A stretch of DNA of 64,000 bases from Pseudomonas sp. FP2309. Its GTDB lineage: Bacteria; Pseudomonadota; Gammaproteobacteria; Pseudomonadales; Pseudomonadaceae. The DNA is taken from assembly GCF_030687575.1 (NCBI RefSeq), contig NZ_CP117439.1, positions 5,099,501-5,163,500 of the forward strand, written 5' to 3'. Under the pieces are notes generated by a model, which searched no databases, had not been told where the DNA came from, and worked only from the letters and a program-made list of their open reading frames with translations. The first letter of the stretch is position 1. The number at the start of each line of letters is the position of its first letter. Made by a program: the position numbers and the translations under genes. Positions 1 through 8,650 of this stretch are shown piece by piece.

Positions 1-1
1 G

Positions 2-430
2 GACCCGTTCTACACACGTCTGCGGGTCGAGTTGCAGTTGGGCTACGCCGTATTCAGCGGTATCCGACAGATCAATGGGCAAACCGGCCTGCTGTTTGGC
101 ATTCAGTCCCCCAGCGCGCCCCTTGAAGGGCTCGTTGAGCATCTGCAGGCCTTTGTGGCGCAAGTGCCGACGTTGATCAGCAGCCGAGGGGCGTCAGGCA
201 ATGAGGCACTGGCGCAGCAATTCTCGGCCCAGACCCTGCCGATCGCTCAAGGCGCCGAACTGCTGTGGCACGCGCACGTGGCAGGCCATTCGTCGGGCTA
301 CCTGGCGCAGCTTCAGCAATTGATCCTGAGCCGTCGCCCTGAGGCCATGCAACTCGCGGCGCAGCAACTGAAGGACGCCAAAGGCGGCTGGCACTGGCTG
401 GCTAATGGCCCGCGCACTGCGAACGCATAG
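2..430 (+). CDS. pqqF: PqqF, C-terminal part (M16-family zinc peptidase), cut by window edge
   Basis: The frame is open from base 2 (reads [20 protein letters not shown]) to the TAG at 428-430, about 142 residues. This is the C-terminal inactive-lobe region of PqqF-type M16 peptidases, where an [17 protein letters not shown] segment is characteristic. In the family, PqqF works with a partner peptidase to release the crosslinked Glu-Tyr unit from the PqqA peptide after PqqE has acted. The HxxEH zinc motif lies outside the window. It sits 173 bp upstream of pqqA on the same strand, the pqqF-ABCDE order found in several pseudomonads. The assignment rests on this tail plus the operon context. Confidence 0.9.
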   Translation, partial: DPFYTRLRVELQLGYAVFSGIRQINGQTGLLFGIQSPSAPLEGLVEHLQAFVAQVPTLISSRGASGNEALAQQFSAQTLPIAQGAELLWHAHVAGHSSGYLAQLQQLILSRRPEAMQLAAQQLKDAKGGWHWLANGPRTANA

Positions 431-603
431 CCGTTGTCGGCGGATCATTGCCAACGCTGCAACAGGCTTTTTCCATCGAGACAGCGCTAACTTGCTCAGA
501 ATTAAGTAACATTCCCACGCACACATCTGAACATCTCCGACTGGAGGTGGACTATATGTATTACTTGGTAGTAAACGTCCCATCCCTTCGTAGGAGTAAG
601 AAT

Positions 604-678
604 ATGACTTGGTCCAAACCTGCTTACACTGATCTGCGCATCGGCTTCGAAGTCACCATGTACTTCGCCAGCCGTTAA
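604..678 (+). CDS. pqqA: PqqA, precursor peptide of PQQ
   Basis: A 24-residue peptide, [20 protein letters not shown] followed by FASR. Glu16 and Tyr20 are in the ExxxY spacing whose side chains become the PQQ skeleton. The start is fixed by AGGAG at 592-596, seven bases upstream of the ATG. PqqA is the ribosomally made substrate: PqqD presents it to PqqE, which forms the Glu-Tyr carbon-carbon bond. It is first of the ABCDE block and is followed by a hairpin that may make its transcript more abundant than those of the downstream genes. The peptide is too short for most automatic gene callers. Confidence 0.97.
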   Translation: MTWSKPAYTDLRIGFEVTMYFASR

Positions 679-693
679 TCCGCTGGGTAATAC

Positions 694-720
694 AACGCCT
701 CGGTTCGCCCGGGGCGTTTT
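694..720 (+). terminator. Hairpin plus T-run between pqqA and pqqB (likely attenuator)
   Basis: AACGCC-tcgg / cccg-GGGCGTT followed by a T-rich run forms a terminator-like hairpin 15 bp after the pqqA stop and 29 bp before pqqB. Because the rest of the operon follows on the same strand, partial termination is more likely than a full stop, giving extra PqqA substrate relative to the enzymes (inference). Confidence 0.65.
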
Positions 721-749
721 TGTTTTGAGCTTTGCGTGATGGAGCAATC

Positions 750-1661
750 ATGTTTGTCCAGATTCTAGGTTCCGCCGCCGGCGGTGGCTTCCCACAGTGG
801 AACTGCAACTGCGTGAACTGCGCAGGTTTTCGTGATGGCAGCCTGCGTGCGCAAGCGCGTACCCAGTCGTCCATTGCCATTTCCGACGATGGCGTCCATT
901 GGGTGCTGTGCAATGCCTCTCCGGATATCCGTGCGCAACTCCAAGGCTTTGCGCCGATGCAACCCGGCCGCGCCCTGCGCGACACCGGCATCAGCGCGAT
1001 CATCCTGATGGACAGCCAGATCGACCACACCACCGGTTTGCTGAGCCTGCGCGAAGGCTGCCCGCACCAGGTGTGGTGCACCGACATGGTTCATGAAGAC
1101 CTGAGCACCGGTTTCCCGCTGTTCACCATGCTCACCCACTGGAACGGCGGCCTGGCCTGGAACCGTATCGAACTGGACACCTGCTTCACCATCCCGGCCT
1201 GCCCGAACCTGCGCTTCACCCCATTGCCACTGCGCAGTGCCGCGCCCCCCTATTCACCGCACCGCTTCGACCCGCACCCAGGCGACAACATCGGCTTGAT
1301 CGTCGAAGACCTGCGCACCGGCGGCACACTGTTCTACGCCCCAGGCCTGGGCAAGGTCGATGCGCCGCTGCTGGAAATCATGGCCGGCAGCGACTGCCTG
1401 CTGGTGGACGGCACCATGTGGGATGACGATGAAATGCAACGCCGTGGCGTCGGCACCCGCACCGGTCGCGAGATGGGCCACCTGGCCCAGAACGGCCCCG
1501 GCGGCATGCTCGAAGTGTTGGAGCAACTGCCACGGCAGCGCAAGGTGCTTATCCACATCAACAATACCAACCCGATCCTCGATGAAGATTCCCCCGAGCG
1601 GGCGGAACTGGTACGGCGCAATGTCGAAGTGGCTTACGACGGCATGAGCCTTGAATTGTAG
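750..1661 (+). CDS. pqqB: PqqB, PQQ biosynthesis metallo-hydrolase fold protein
   Basis: 303 residues, the usual PqqB length. It begins [20 protein letters not shown] and carries the N-terminal NCNCVNC cysteine cluster (a zinc site in the family) and a metallo-beta-lactamase-like motif [13 protein letters not shown] near residue 90. PqqB is proposed to hydroxylate the released Glu-Tyr intermediate before PqqC completes oxidation. The start at 750 is chosen over an upstream in-frame codon at 732 because GGAG (741-744) sits six bases before it and the protein then starts as its homologues do. The gene ends 11 bp before pqqC. Confidence 0.96.
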   Translation: MFVQILGSAAGGGFPQWNCNCVNCAGFRDGSLRAQARTQSSIAISDDGVHWVLCNASPDIRAQLQGFAPMQPGRALRDTGISAIILMDSQIDHTTGLLSLREGCPHQVWCTDMVHEDLSTGFPLFTMLTHWNGGLAWNRIELDTCFTIPACPNLRFTPLPLRSAAPPYSPHRFDPHPGDNIGLIVEDLRTGGTLFYAPGLGKVDAPLLEIMAGSDCLLVDGTMWDDDEMQRRGVGTRTGREMGHLAQNGPGGMLEVLEQLPRQRKVLIHINNTNPILDEDSPERAELVRRNVEVAYDGMSLEL

Positions 1662-1672
1662 GAGCAACCCCG

Positions 1673-2425
1673 ATGACTGACACACCATTGACGCCCGCCG
1701 AATTCGAAGCCGCCTTGCGGGCCAAGGGCGCCTTCTACCATATCCATCACCCTTACCACGTGGCGATGTATGAAGGCCGCGCCAGCCGCGAGCAGATCCA
1801 GGGCTGGGTCGCCAACCGCTTCTACTATCAGGTGAACATCCCGCTGAAGGACGCCGCGATCCTGGCCAACTGCCCGGACCGCGAGATCCGACGCGAGTGG
1901 ATCCAGCGCTTGCTCGACCACGATGGCGCGCCCGGTGAAGACGGCGGCATCGAAGCCTGGCTGCGCCTGGGCCAAGCGGTCGGCCTCGACCCGGACCAAC
2001 TGCGCTCCCAGGAACTGGTACTGCCCGGCGTACGGTTTGCGGTGGATGCCTATGTCAACTTCGCCCGTCGCGCCAGTTGGCAGGAAGCCGCCAGCAGCTC
2101 ACTGACCGAATTGTTCGCGCCGCAGATCCACCAATCGCGCCTCGACAGCTGGCCCCAGCATTACCCGTGGATCGACCCCACCGGTTACGAGTACTTCCGC
2201 ACCCGCCTGGGCCAGGCCCGACGCGACGTAGAGCACGGGCTGGCCATTACACTGCAGCACTACACCACCCGTGCCGGTCAGGAACGCATGCTGGAGATCC
2301 TGCAGTTCAAACTGGACATCCTGTGGAGCATGCTGGACGCCATGAGCATGGCCTACGAACTCAAACGCCCGCCCTATCACAGCGTGACCGAGCAGCGGGT
2401 CTGGCATAAAGGGATCACCCTATGA
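1673..2425 (+). CDS. pqqC: PqqC, pyrroloquinoline-quinone synthase
   Basis: 250 residues, full length for PqqC, the cofactor-free oxidase of heme-oxygenase-like fold that performs the last ring closure and eight-electron oxidation to PQQ. Recognisable family segments are the early [19 protein letters not shown] with active-site histidines, [15 protein letters not shown], and [14 protein letters not shown] in the second half. The RBS-like GGAGC (1661-1665) lies eight bases before the ATG. Its stop overlaps the pqqD start (ATGA at 2422-2425), indicating translational coupling. Confidence 0.97.
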   Translation: MTDTPLTPAEFEAALRAKGAFYHIHHPYHVAMYEGRASREQIQGWVANRFYYQVNIPLKDAAILANCPDREIRREWIQRLLDHDGAPGEDGGIEAWLRLGQAVGLDPDQLRSQELVLPGVRFAVDAYVNFARRASWQEAASSSLTELFAPQIHQSRLDSWPQHYPWIDPTGYEYFRTRLGQARRDVEHGLAITLQHYTTRAGQERMLEILQFKLDILWSMLDAMSMAYELKRPPYHSVTEQRVWHKGITL

Positions 2426-2697
2426 GCTTTGATCGCAGCAGAACACCGACCTGGCGCCAGGGCTATCGCTACCAATACGAGCCGGCGCAAAAAGGCCACG
2501 TGCTGCTCTACCCCGAAGGCATGATCAAGCTCAATGACAGCGCTGCGTTGATCGGTGGCTTGATCGATGGCGAGCGCGACGTGGCCGCGATCATCGCCGA
2601 GCTGGATCAACAATTCCCCGGTGTACCTGAGCTCGCTGACGACATCGAGCAATTCATGGAGGTCGCCCGTGCTGAGCACTGGATCACCCTTGCCTGA
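2422..2697 (+). CDS. pqqD: PqqD, PqqA-binding chaperone
   Basis: 91 residues, typical of PqqD. The family segments [20 protein letters not shown] and [21 protein letters not shown] are clear. PqqD is the small peptide-recognition (RRE-type) protein that binds PqqA and delivers it to PqqE; in some bacteria it is fused to PqqC. Here it is a separate gene, overlapping pqqC by four bases and pqqE by 29 bases, so the three are almost certainly translated together. Confidence 0.96.
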   Translation: MSFDRSRTPTWRQGYRYQYEPAQKGHVLLYPEGMIKLNDSAALIGGLIDGERDVAAIIAELDQQFPGVPELADDIEQFMEVARAEHWITLA

Positions 2698-3820
2698 AAA
2701 ACCGGCCGTCGGCCTGCCGCTGTGGCTGTTGGCGGAGTTGACCTACCGCTGTCCGCTGCAGTGCCCGTATTGCTCCAACCCGCTGGATTTCGCCGAGCAG
2801 GGCAAGGAGCTGAGCACCGAGCAGTGGATCAAGGTCTTTCGCGAGGCCCGAGAAATGGGTGCCGCGCAGTTGGGGTTTTCCGGCGGTGAACCGCTGGTGC
2901 GCCAGGACCTCGCGGAGTTGATCGCCGAGGCGCGCAAACTGGGGTTCTACACCAACCTGATCACCTCCGGTATCGGCCTGACCGAGCAGAAAATCAGCGA
3001 TTTCAAGAAAGCCGGGCTGGACCATATCCAGATCAGCTTTCAGGCCAGCGACGAACAGGTGAACAACCTGCTGGCCGGCTCGAAAAAAGCCTTTGCGCAG
3101 AAGCTGGAGATGGCCCGTGCAGTCAAGGCCCACGGCTATCCGATGGTGCTGAACTTCGTCACCCATCGGCACAATATCGACAAAATCGACCGCATCATCG
3201 AGCTGTGCATCGCCCTGGAAGCGGATTTTGTCGAGCTTGCCACGTGCCAGTTCTACGGTTGGGCGCAACTCAACCGCGTGGGGTTGCTGCCCACCAGGGA
3301 GCAACTGGTACGCGCCGAACGGATCACCAACGAATACCGCGCCAGGCTCGAAGCCGAGGGGCATCCGTGCAAGCTGATCTTCGTGACACCGGACTACTAC
3401 GAGGAGCGCCCAAAAGCCTGCATGAACGGCTGGGGCAGCATTTTTCTGACCGTCACACCGGACGGCACCGCCCTGCCCTGCCACGGCGCCCGACAGATGC
3501 CGGTGCAGTTTCCCAATGTGCGCGACCACAGCATGCAGCACATCTGGTACGACTCGTTTGGCTTTAACCGCTTTCGCGGCTACGACTGGATGCCCGAGCC
3601 GTGCCGCTCATGCGATGAAAAGGAAAAGGACTTCGGCGGCTGCCGCTGCCAAGCCTTCATGCTCACCGGCGACGCCAGCAATGCCGACCCCGTGTGCAGC
3701 AAGTCCGAGCAGCACGGCATTATTCTGCAAGCGCGGGAAGACGCCGAACACGCCACCCAGACCATCGAGCAACTGGCCTTTCGCAATGAGCGCAACTCAC
3801 GGCTCATCGCAAAAAGCTAG
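2669..3820 (+). CDS. pqqE: PqqE, radical SAM PqqA Glu-Tyr crosslinking enzyme
   Basis: 383 residues from a GTG start. GGAGG (2658-2662) is six bases upstream of that GTG, while the longer frame starting at 2567 runs inside pqqD, so the GTG is preferred. The radical-SAM motif is C28-x3-C32-x2-C35 (RCPLQCPYC), followed by the SGGEPL glycine motif. The C-terminal third has the many cysteines of a SPASM domain ([30 protein letters not shown]), which hold auxiliary Fe-S clusters. PqqE joins Glu16 and Tyr20 of PqqD-bound PqqA. It is the last gene of the operon; no pqqG/M-type peptidase gene follows, and the next gene is convergent. Confidence 0.96.
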   Translation: MLSTGSPLPEKPAVGLPLWLLAELTYRCPLQCPYCSNPLDFAEQGKELSTEQWIKVFREAREMGAAQLGFSGGEPLVRQDLAELIAEARKLGFYTNLITSGIGLTEQKISDFKKAGLDHIQISFQASDEQVNNLLAGSKKAFAQKLEMARAVKAHGYPMVLNFVTHRHNIDKIDRIIELCIALEADFVELATCQFYGWAQLNRVGLLPTREQLVRAERITNEYRARLEAEGHPCKLIFVTPDYYEERPKACMNGWGSIFLTVTPDGTALPCHGARQMPVQFPNVRDHSMQHIWYDSFGFNRFRGYDWMPEPCRSCDEKEKDFGGCRCQAFMLTGDASNADPVCSKSEQHGIILQAREDAEHATQTIEQLAFRNERNSRLIAKS

Positions 3821-3824
3821 GGCC

Positions 3825-3983
3825 TCAGCGCTTGGCGATGATGTATACCGCGTGGATGATGCCCGGGAAGTAACCGCACAAGGTCAGCAGAATATTCAGC
3901 CAGAACGCGCCGCCGAAGCCTACTTGCAGGAACACACCCAGTGGCGGCAGCAGGATGGCGATAATGATACGAATGATATCCAT
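3825..3983 (-). CDS. YqaE/Pmp3-family small membrane protein
   Basis: 52 residues: MDIIRIIIAILLPPLGVFLQ, then VGFGGAFWLNILLTLCGYFP and GIIHAVYIIAKR. Two hydrophobic helices with the LLPPLGVFLQVG and LTLCGYFPGIIHA signatures define the Pmp3/YqaE (UPF0057) family of plasma-membrane proteolipids linked to salt and membrane-potential stress. The stop lies only five bases from the pqqE stop in convergent orientation. It is preceded on its strand by a strong terminator of the aminotransferase gene, so it should have its own promoter in 3984-4090. Confidence 0.92.
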   Translation of the reverse strand: MDIIRIIIAILLPPLGVFLQVGFGGAFWLNILLTLCGYFPGIIHAVYIIAKR

Positions 3984-4090
3984 GGGTCAGCTCCGAAAAA
4001 TCGGCTCGTTTGAGCCGTGTAGCTAATCGACCTTTGGGCTTCGTGAGGGTTCAGTGGATTCTGGCATTGCGCCATCCTTCTGCGGCAGAC

Positions 4091-4129
4091 AAAAAAACGC
4101 CCCCAGCCAAAAGAGTCAGGCTGGAGGCG
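4091..4129 (-). terminator. Rho-independent terminator of the aminotransferase gene
   Basis: On the minus strand GCGCCTCCAGCC and GGCTGGGGGCG pair around a 10-base loop and are followed by seven T. It lies 35 bp beyond the aminotransferase stop. Confidence 0.85.
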
Positions 4130-4163
4130 CCGCGTATACCGCGAGACGGTTCAGGAATAGGGG

Positions 4164-5426
4164 TTAAACGGCGATGCCCTTGCGGCACTGCAATTGCGCA
4201 GTGCGCACGCGGGAGAAGGCGCGGGCCAGGCGCAGCAGCATTTCGTCGATGTTGCTTTGGCTCACGGTGAGCGCCGGGGTGAAGCGCAGGCAGTCGGGTT
4301 GCGCGGCTGTCAGGATCAGGCCTTCATGCAGCGCGGCTTTTACTACCGCGTCGGCAGAATCATCCGACAACGTCAGCCCCCACATCAGGCCCTGGCCGCG
4401 TAATTCACCGTGACCATAGCGGTAGGCCAGGCGAGCCAGGCCTTCGCCGAGGTGAGCGCCAGACTCGCGCACATGCTCCAGAAAACCGTGCTCCAGCACC
4501 GAGTCCACCACCGCCGCACCGGCCGAAGCCATCAGCGCGTTGCCATGGTGGGTGCCTTCCAGCTCACCGAGGTCAAAACAGCATGCCTTGCCCCGCGCCA
4601 GCAATGCCGCCAGCGGTACACCGCCGCCCAGGCCTTTACCCAGCGCGATGATGTCGGCATGCACACCGTACTGTTGCTCGGCGAGCAGCGTGCCGCAACG
4701 ACCGAGGCCGGTTTTTACTTCGTCGAGGATCAACAGAATGCCCAGCTCCCGGCACAAATGCTCGACGCCCTTGAGGTAGTGCTCGGTCGCAGGAAACACG
4801 CCGGCGCCCTGGATCGGCTCAAGCATGATCGCGACGGTTTGCGCGTCAACCGCTGCGTGCAGGGCCGGCAGGTCGTTGAAGGGCACGTGGCTGAAACCAG
4901 GCAGTTGCGGCTCGAAACGGTTTTCCAGGGTGCTCGCCGACGCGGCCAGCGCGGCGAAACTGCGGCCATGGCAGCCGTTACCGGCACTGATGATGCGATA
5001 AGCGCCGCCACGATGCAGCTGGCCCCACTTGCGCGCCAGCTTGATCGCCGCTTCACAGGCCTCCGCGCCACTGTTGAGCAAGTAGGCCTGATCGCTGCCG
5101 GTGCGGTGGCACAGGCGGTCGACGAGGTTAAGTTGAGTACGGTTATACAAGCCCATGCCGGGGTTGATCAGTGCCAGGGTCTGCTCGCTCAGCGCCTTGA
5201 TCAATACCTGCGGGCTGTGCCCGAGGCTATTGGCGCCGTTGCCTTGGCTGAAGTCCAAATAGGCACGGTCGTCGCTGTCCCACAGCCAGGAACCCTGACC
5301 GCGTACGAACACGTGGGGTGGTCGGGCCACCGTGGGCATCAGGCACTCGCTGGACCGCTCGACGGTGGTGTCCATAAGCAGATCATCCAGGCTTGGCGCG
5401 GGCCGACGTTTGCTGAACAGGTTCAC
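4164..5426 (-). CDS. Class III PLP aminotransferase, acetylornithine-aminotransferase-like
   Basis: 420 residues with a complete class III transaminase fold: LNSGAEACEAAIKLARKW, GCHGRSFAAL, MLEPIQGAGVFPA, ILDEVKTGLGRCGT and the PLP-lysine segment ALGKGLGGGVPLAA (Lys264). The family moves an amino group from ornithine-, GABA- or acetylornithine-type donors to 2-oxoglutarate; the substrate cannot be read from sequence. Odd feature: the usual DEVQTG is DEVKTG here, placing Lys238 where a conserved glutamine contacts the PLP ring oxygen, and the following GRTG is GRCG. It is divergent from a LysR regulator with a 197-bp gap, suggesting local control. A pqq-adjacent aminotransferase also occurs in other pseudomonads (recollection). 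Confidence 0.88.
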   Translation of the reverse strand: MNLFSKRRPAPSLDDLLMDTTVERSSECLMPTVARPPHVFVRGQGSWLWDSDDRAYLDFSQGNGANSLGHSPQVLIKALSEQTLALINPGMGLYNRTQLNLVDRLCHRTGSDQAYLLNSGAEACEAAIKLARKWGQLHRGGAYRIISAGNGCHGRSFAALAASASTLENRFEPQLPGFSHVPFNDLPALHAAVDAQTVAIMLEPIQGAGVFPATEHYLKGVEHLCRELGILLILDEVKTGLGRCGTLLAEQQYGVHADIIALGKGLGGGVPLAALLARGKACCFDLGELEGTHHGNALMASAGAAVVDSVLEHGFLEHVRESGAHLGEGLARLAYRYGHGELRGQGLMWGLTLSDDSADAVVKAALHEGLILTAAQPDCLRFTPALTVSQSNIDEMLLRLARAFSRVRTAQLQCRKGIAV

Positions 5427-5623
5427 AGATCGCCCCCGATAGCAAATGAGCCTGGTGCGAACACCGCCTGTGCATTGTTTGAATTTCCTATGTAAACGCT
5501 ATCAACACAAACACTGTTCATTGACCGATCTGGCCCTGTAAGCCCTGCGAATAGGCGCTAGACTAGGCGTCTCGGGGGCCACGGGCCATTTCGATTTTCC
5601 AGCTTTTTCGATAAGAAAGACTT

Positions 5624-6523
5624 ATGGATTTCAAGCAACTGCGTTATTTCGTCGCTGTGTATGAAGAGGGCCACGTGGGCCGTGCCGCTGAACGTCTGTC
5701 GATCTCCCAACCGGCCTTGTCGCAACAGATCCGCCATCTGGAGCAAAACCTGGATGTGAGCCTTTTCGAACGCAGCAGCAAACGCCTGTTGCCGACCTTG
5801 GCAGCCCACACGCTGTACAACCACGCGTTGCCCTTGATTGATGGCATGCAGCAGGCAGTCGAGGCGTTGCGCAACTTCAAGGGCCAGGCATTGCGCACCT
5901 TGGCCATCGGCGTGCTGCAAACCGTCCACACCAGCCTGGTCCCGCAGATGCTCGAACGCGTGCGCAAGGCCCAGCCACACCTGGTGGTGCAGATCTACGA
6001 ATTGACCGGGCTGGAAATCGAAAGGCGGTTGCTCAACGGCTCGCTGGACATTGGCATCAGCTATCTGCCGCCCCGTCAGCCAGGGTTACACGGGGTGTTG
6101 CTGTATGAGGATGAGCTGAAGGTGGTCATCCCCGAGGATCACCCGCTGCGCGAGTTCAAGAAAGTCTCGCTGAAACAGGCCGCTGAATTGCCGATGTTGC
6201 TGCTGGGAGAAGAGTTTCAGATCCGACAGATCTGGCAGGGCCAACTCGCCAACCTTGGCCGGCGTCCCCAGGTGCAGGCGGAGCTCAATACCATGGTGGG
6301 GATTCTCGACAGCCTGCCCAATAGCAAATTGGCGACCGTGCTGCCGGGGCGGTCCCAGGATGAACACAATAGCCAGTTGCTGCTGTGGAAACCCCTGAGT
6401 GAGCCAAGGGTGCCGCTGAAGGTCGGCCTGGTCTGCCGCGATGTGCAGCGCCAACAGGCGACACTGGCGTTGCTGCGCGCCTTGTTGGAAGACGTGATGA
6501 ATGCGCCTCAGGCGCCCGCCTGA
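5624..6523 (+). CDS. LysR-family transcriptional regulator
   Basis: 299 residues. The N-terminal winged helix-turn-helix reads MDFKQLRYFVAVYEEGHVGR AAERL, then SISQPALSQQIRHLEQNL. It is followed by a linker helix and a periplasmic-binding-protein-like effector domain (about residues 92-290). Length and layout are standard. It is transcribed away from the aminotransferase gene and by LysR convention may regulate it from the shared 197-bp region; the effector is unknown. Its 3' end lies 15 bp from the convergent RsmY terminator. Confidence 0.93.
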   Translation: MDFKQLRYFVAVYEEGHVGRAAERLSISQPALSQQIRHLEQNLDVSLFERSSKRLLPTLAAHTLYNHALPLIDGMQQAVEALRNFKGQALRTLAIGVLQTVHTSLVPQMLERVRKAQPHLVVQIYELTGLEIERRLLNGSLDIGISYLPPRQPGLHGVLLYEDELKVVIPEDHPLREFKKVSLKQAAELPMLLLGEEFQIRQIWQGQLANLGRRPQVQAELNTMVGILDSLPNSKLATVLPGRSQDEHNSQLLLWKPLSEPRVPLKVGLVCRDVQRQQATLALLRALLEDVMNAPQAPA

Positions 6524-6537
6524 CTTTTTCGCAGGCA

Positions 6538-6660
6538 AAAGAAAACCCCGCCGAAGCGGGGCTTTGCAGACTGTTTCCCTGACATCCATTTCACTCCGCC
6601 TTCCTGGCAGAATCCTACGTGTCCGTGTTGTTGCTTTGCGCTTCCTGCGCGACGTCCATG
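6538..6660 (-). ncRNA. rsmY: RsmY regulatory RNA (RsmA/CsrA-sequestering)
   Basis: On the minus strand, about 120 nt run from about 6660 to the T-run at 6537-6545. Exposed GGA motifs recur: ATGGACGTC, GCGCAGGAAGCGC (a GGA in a hairpin loop), CACGGACACG, GTAGGATTC, GCCAGGAAGGC, GGCGGAG, ATGGATG and CAGGGAAA. The 3' end is a strong terminator, GCCCCGC-TTCG-GCGGGG-TTTTCTTTT. This architecture, with a GacA box upstream, is that of RsmY, which titrates the translational repressors RsmA/RsmE. The -10-like TAATCT lies at 6667-6672. The 5' end is estimated. In PAO1 rsmY lies close to the same fadE/bio region (recollection). Confidence 0.92.
6544..6565 (-). terminator. RsmY terminator hairpin
   Basis: CCCCGC-cgaa-GCGGGG stem, with the T-run on the minus-strand side (AAAAGAAAA at 6537-6545 on the plus strand). 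It may also help end the convergent LysR transcript. Confidence 0.88.
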
Positions 6661-6666
6661 TGAAGT

Positions 6667-6735
6667 AGATTATCCGTGGATCCAATGTGGCGATAGAGGA
6701 CGATTAGCAGCACGTCATGTAAGAGATTGCTTACA
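6667..6735 (-). promoter_or_regulatory. rsmY promoter with perfect GacA upstream activating site
   Basis: TGTAAG-AGATTG-CTTACA at 6718-6735 matches the GacA box TGTAAGN6CTTACA exactly. It lies about 58 bp upstream of the predicted transcript start, with TAATCT at 6667-6672 as the -10. The box is only 190 bp upstream of the fadE start in the other direction's gene body end, but the spacing and the RNA downstream on the minus strand point to rsmY as the target. Confidence 0.9.
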
Positions 6736-6749
6736 AGCCCTCCAAGCCT

Positions 6750-8528
6750 TTAAAACAGGGCCTCATCCAGCAAAAACAGCGATTCGCTACCGGCTTTTAC
6801 CGAAGCACTCAGGGAGTGAATACGTGGCAGCAACCGTGCAAAGTAGAAGCGTGCAGTGCCCAGCTTGCTGGCGTAGAAATCTTCCTCGGCCTCCTTGCCC
6901 AACGCCGCCTTGGCCATGCGTGCCCACATGTAGGCGTAGGCCATGTAACCAAACGCGTGCAAATACTCCACCGAGGCCGCACCGATCTCATTTGGATTGG
7001 TCTTGGCACGATCGAGTACCCAGGCAGTCAGTTCATCCAGGTTATCCACCGCAACGCTCAGCGGCTGGGTGAACTCGGCTGACTCAGGACCCGCGTCAGC
7101 GATGAACTGGCGGATTTCGTCGGCAAACAAGGTATAGAAAGCACCGCCGCTGCCGACGATCTTGCGCCCCATCAAATCCAGGGCCTGAATGCCGTTGGTG
7201 CCTTCGTAGATCTGGGTGATGCGCACATCGCGCACCAGTTGCTCCTGGCCCCATTCGCGAATATAGCCGTGGCCGCCAAATATCTGCTGGCCGAGCACCG
7301 TGGTTTCCAGGCCCAGGTCGCTGAGGAACGCCTTGGCCACCGGCGTCAGCAATGCCACCAGGTTGTCGGCACGCTCACGGGCTGCCGCGTCTTCGCTGAA
7401 CTTGGCGATGTCCAGTTGGGTCGCCACATACGTGGAAAACGCCCGACCGCCCTCGTTCGAAGCTTTCATGGTCAGCAGCATGCGGCGCACGTCCGGGTGG
7501 ACGATGATCGGGTCGGCGGCCTTGTCCTTGGCCTGGGCACCGGTCGGCGCACGGCTTTGCAGGCGGTCACGCGCATACTCGATGGCGTTCTGGTAAGAAC
7601 GCTCGCCCGACGCCAAGCCCTGAATACCCACTCCCAGGCGCTCGTAATTCATCATGGTGAACATCGCCGCCAACCCACGGTTGGGCTCACCCACCAGGTA
7701 ACCCACGGCGGCGTCGAAGTTCATCACGCAGGTCGCGGAGGCCTGGATGCCCATCTTGTGTTCGATAGAGCCGCAGCTCACCGGGTTACGCGCGCCCAGG
7801 CTGCCATCGGCGTTGACCATGAACTTGGGCACCAGGAACAGCGAGATGCCCTTGGGACCGGCCGGCGCATCCGGCAGCTTGGCCAATACCAGGTGGATGA
7901 TGTTCTCGGTGAGATCGTGCTCGCCACCGGTGATAAAGATTTTGGTCCCGCTGATCGTGTAGGTGCCATCCGCCTGAGGCTCGGCCTTGGTGCGGATCAT
8001 CCCCAGGTCGGTGCCGGCATGGGCCTCGGTCAGGCACATGGAGCCGGCCCACTCACCGGAATACATCTTCGGCAGGTAGGCCGCCTTGAGTGCGTCGCTG
8101 GCGTGGGTCGCGATCGACACACAGGCACCGGAGGTCAGCATCGGGTACAGACCGAACGCCAGGCTGGAGGAGTTGATCATCTCTTCAACCTGCGCCGACA
8201 CTGCCTTGGGCATGCCCATGCCGCCGAACACCGGGTCGCCGCCTACGCCGACCCAGCCGCCTTCGGCGTAGGTTTTGTAGGCCTGTGGATAACCGTCGGG
8301 GGTAAACACCGCCGTGTTGTCCCAACGGCAACCCTGCTCATCGCCGCCTCGGCTGAGGGGAGCAATGGACTTGGCGGTGACTTTACCGGCCTCTTCGAGG
8401 ATCGCTTCAACGGTTTCGGCGTCAACCGTGTCTGCCAACGAAGGCAATTGGGCCCAAGTGTTGGCAACCTCAAATACTTCGTTGAGGACGAAGCGCATAT
8501 CACGCAACGGCGCTTTGTAATCAGCCAT
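6750..8528 (-). CDS. Acyl-CoA dehydrogenase, long FadE-type with C-terminal extension (PA0508-like)
   Basis: 592 residues beginning [20 protein letters not shown], the first of three paralogues here. It has the acyl-CoA dehydrogenase FAD-binding segment MCLTEAHAGTDLG, the KIFITGGEHD segment, and the catalytic-glutamate motif IYEGTNGIQALDLMGRK near residue 442. A C-terminal helical extension of about 130 residues (the acetyl-CoA-dehydrogenase-like C domain) follows the core. It would catalyse FAD-dependent alpha-beta desaturation of an acyl-CoA in beta-oxidation; by position it matches PA0508, reported as a medium-chain enzyme called FadE2 (recollection). GAGG precedes the ATG by about seven bases. 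It has the same orientation as the next paralogue, with a 122-bp gap. Confidence 0.92.
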   Translation of the reverse strand: MADYKAPLRDMRFVLNEVFEVANTWAQLPSLADTVDAETVEAILEEAGKVTAKSIAPLSRGGDEQGCRWDNTAVFTPDGYPQAYKTYAEGGWVGVGGDPVFGGMGMPKAVSAQVEEMINSSSLAFGLYPMLTSGACVSIATHASDALKAAYLPKMYSGEWAGSMCLTEAHAGTDLGMIRTKAEPQADGTYTISGTKIFITGGEHDLTENIIHLVLAKLPDAPAGPKGISLFLVPKFMVNADGSLGARNPVSCGSIEHKMGIQASATCVMNFDAAVGYLVGEPNRGLAAMFTMMNYERLGVGIQGLASGERSYQNAIEYARDRLQSRAPTGAQAKDKAADPIIVHPDVRRMLLTMKASNEGGRAFSTYVATQLDIAKFSEDAAARERADNLVALLTPVAKAFLSDLGLETTVLGQQIFGGHGYIREWGQEQLVRDVRITQIYEGTNGIQALDLMGRKIVGSGGAFYTLFADEIRQFIADAGPESAEFTQPLSVAVDNLDELTAWVLDRAKTNPNEIGAASVEYLHAFGYMAYAYMWARMAKAALGKEAEEDFYASKLGTARFYFARLLPRIHSLSASVKAGSESLFLLDEALF

Positions 8529-8650
8529 GGCAAACCTCGTGAGAACGTGAAAAGTGATTCGATAGGATCGGTTTTACAGGCCCCGAGTGTACCCGAACAA
8601 CTTTTCCGACACATAGGGTCCACTTGTGACTGATCGGTATTTTTAAGTCA

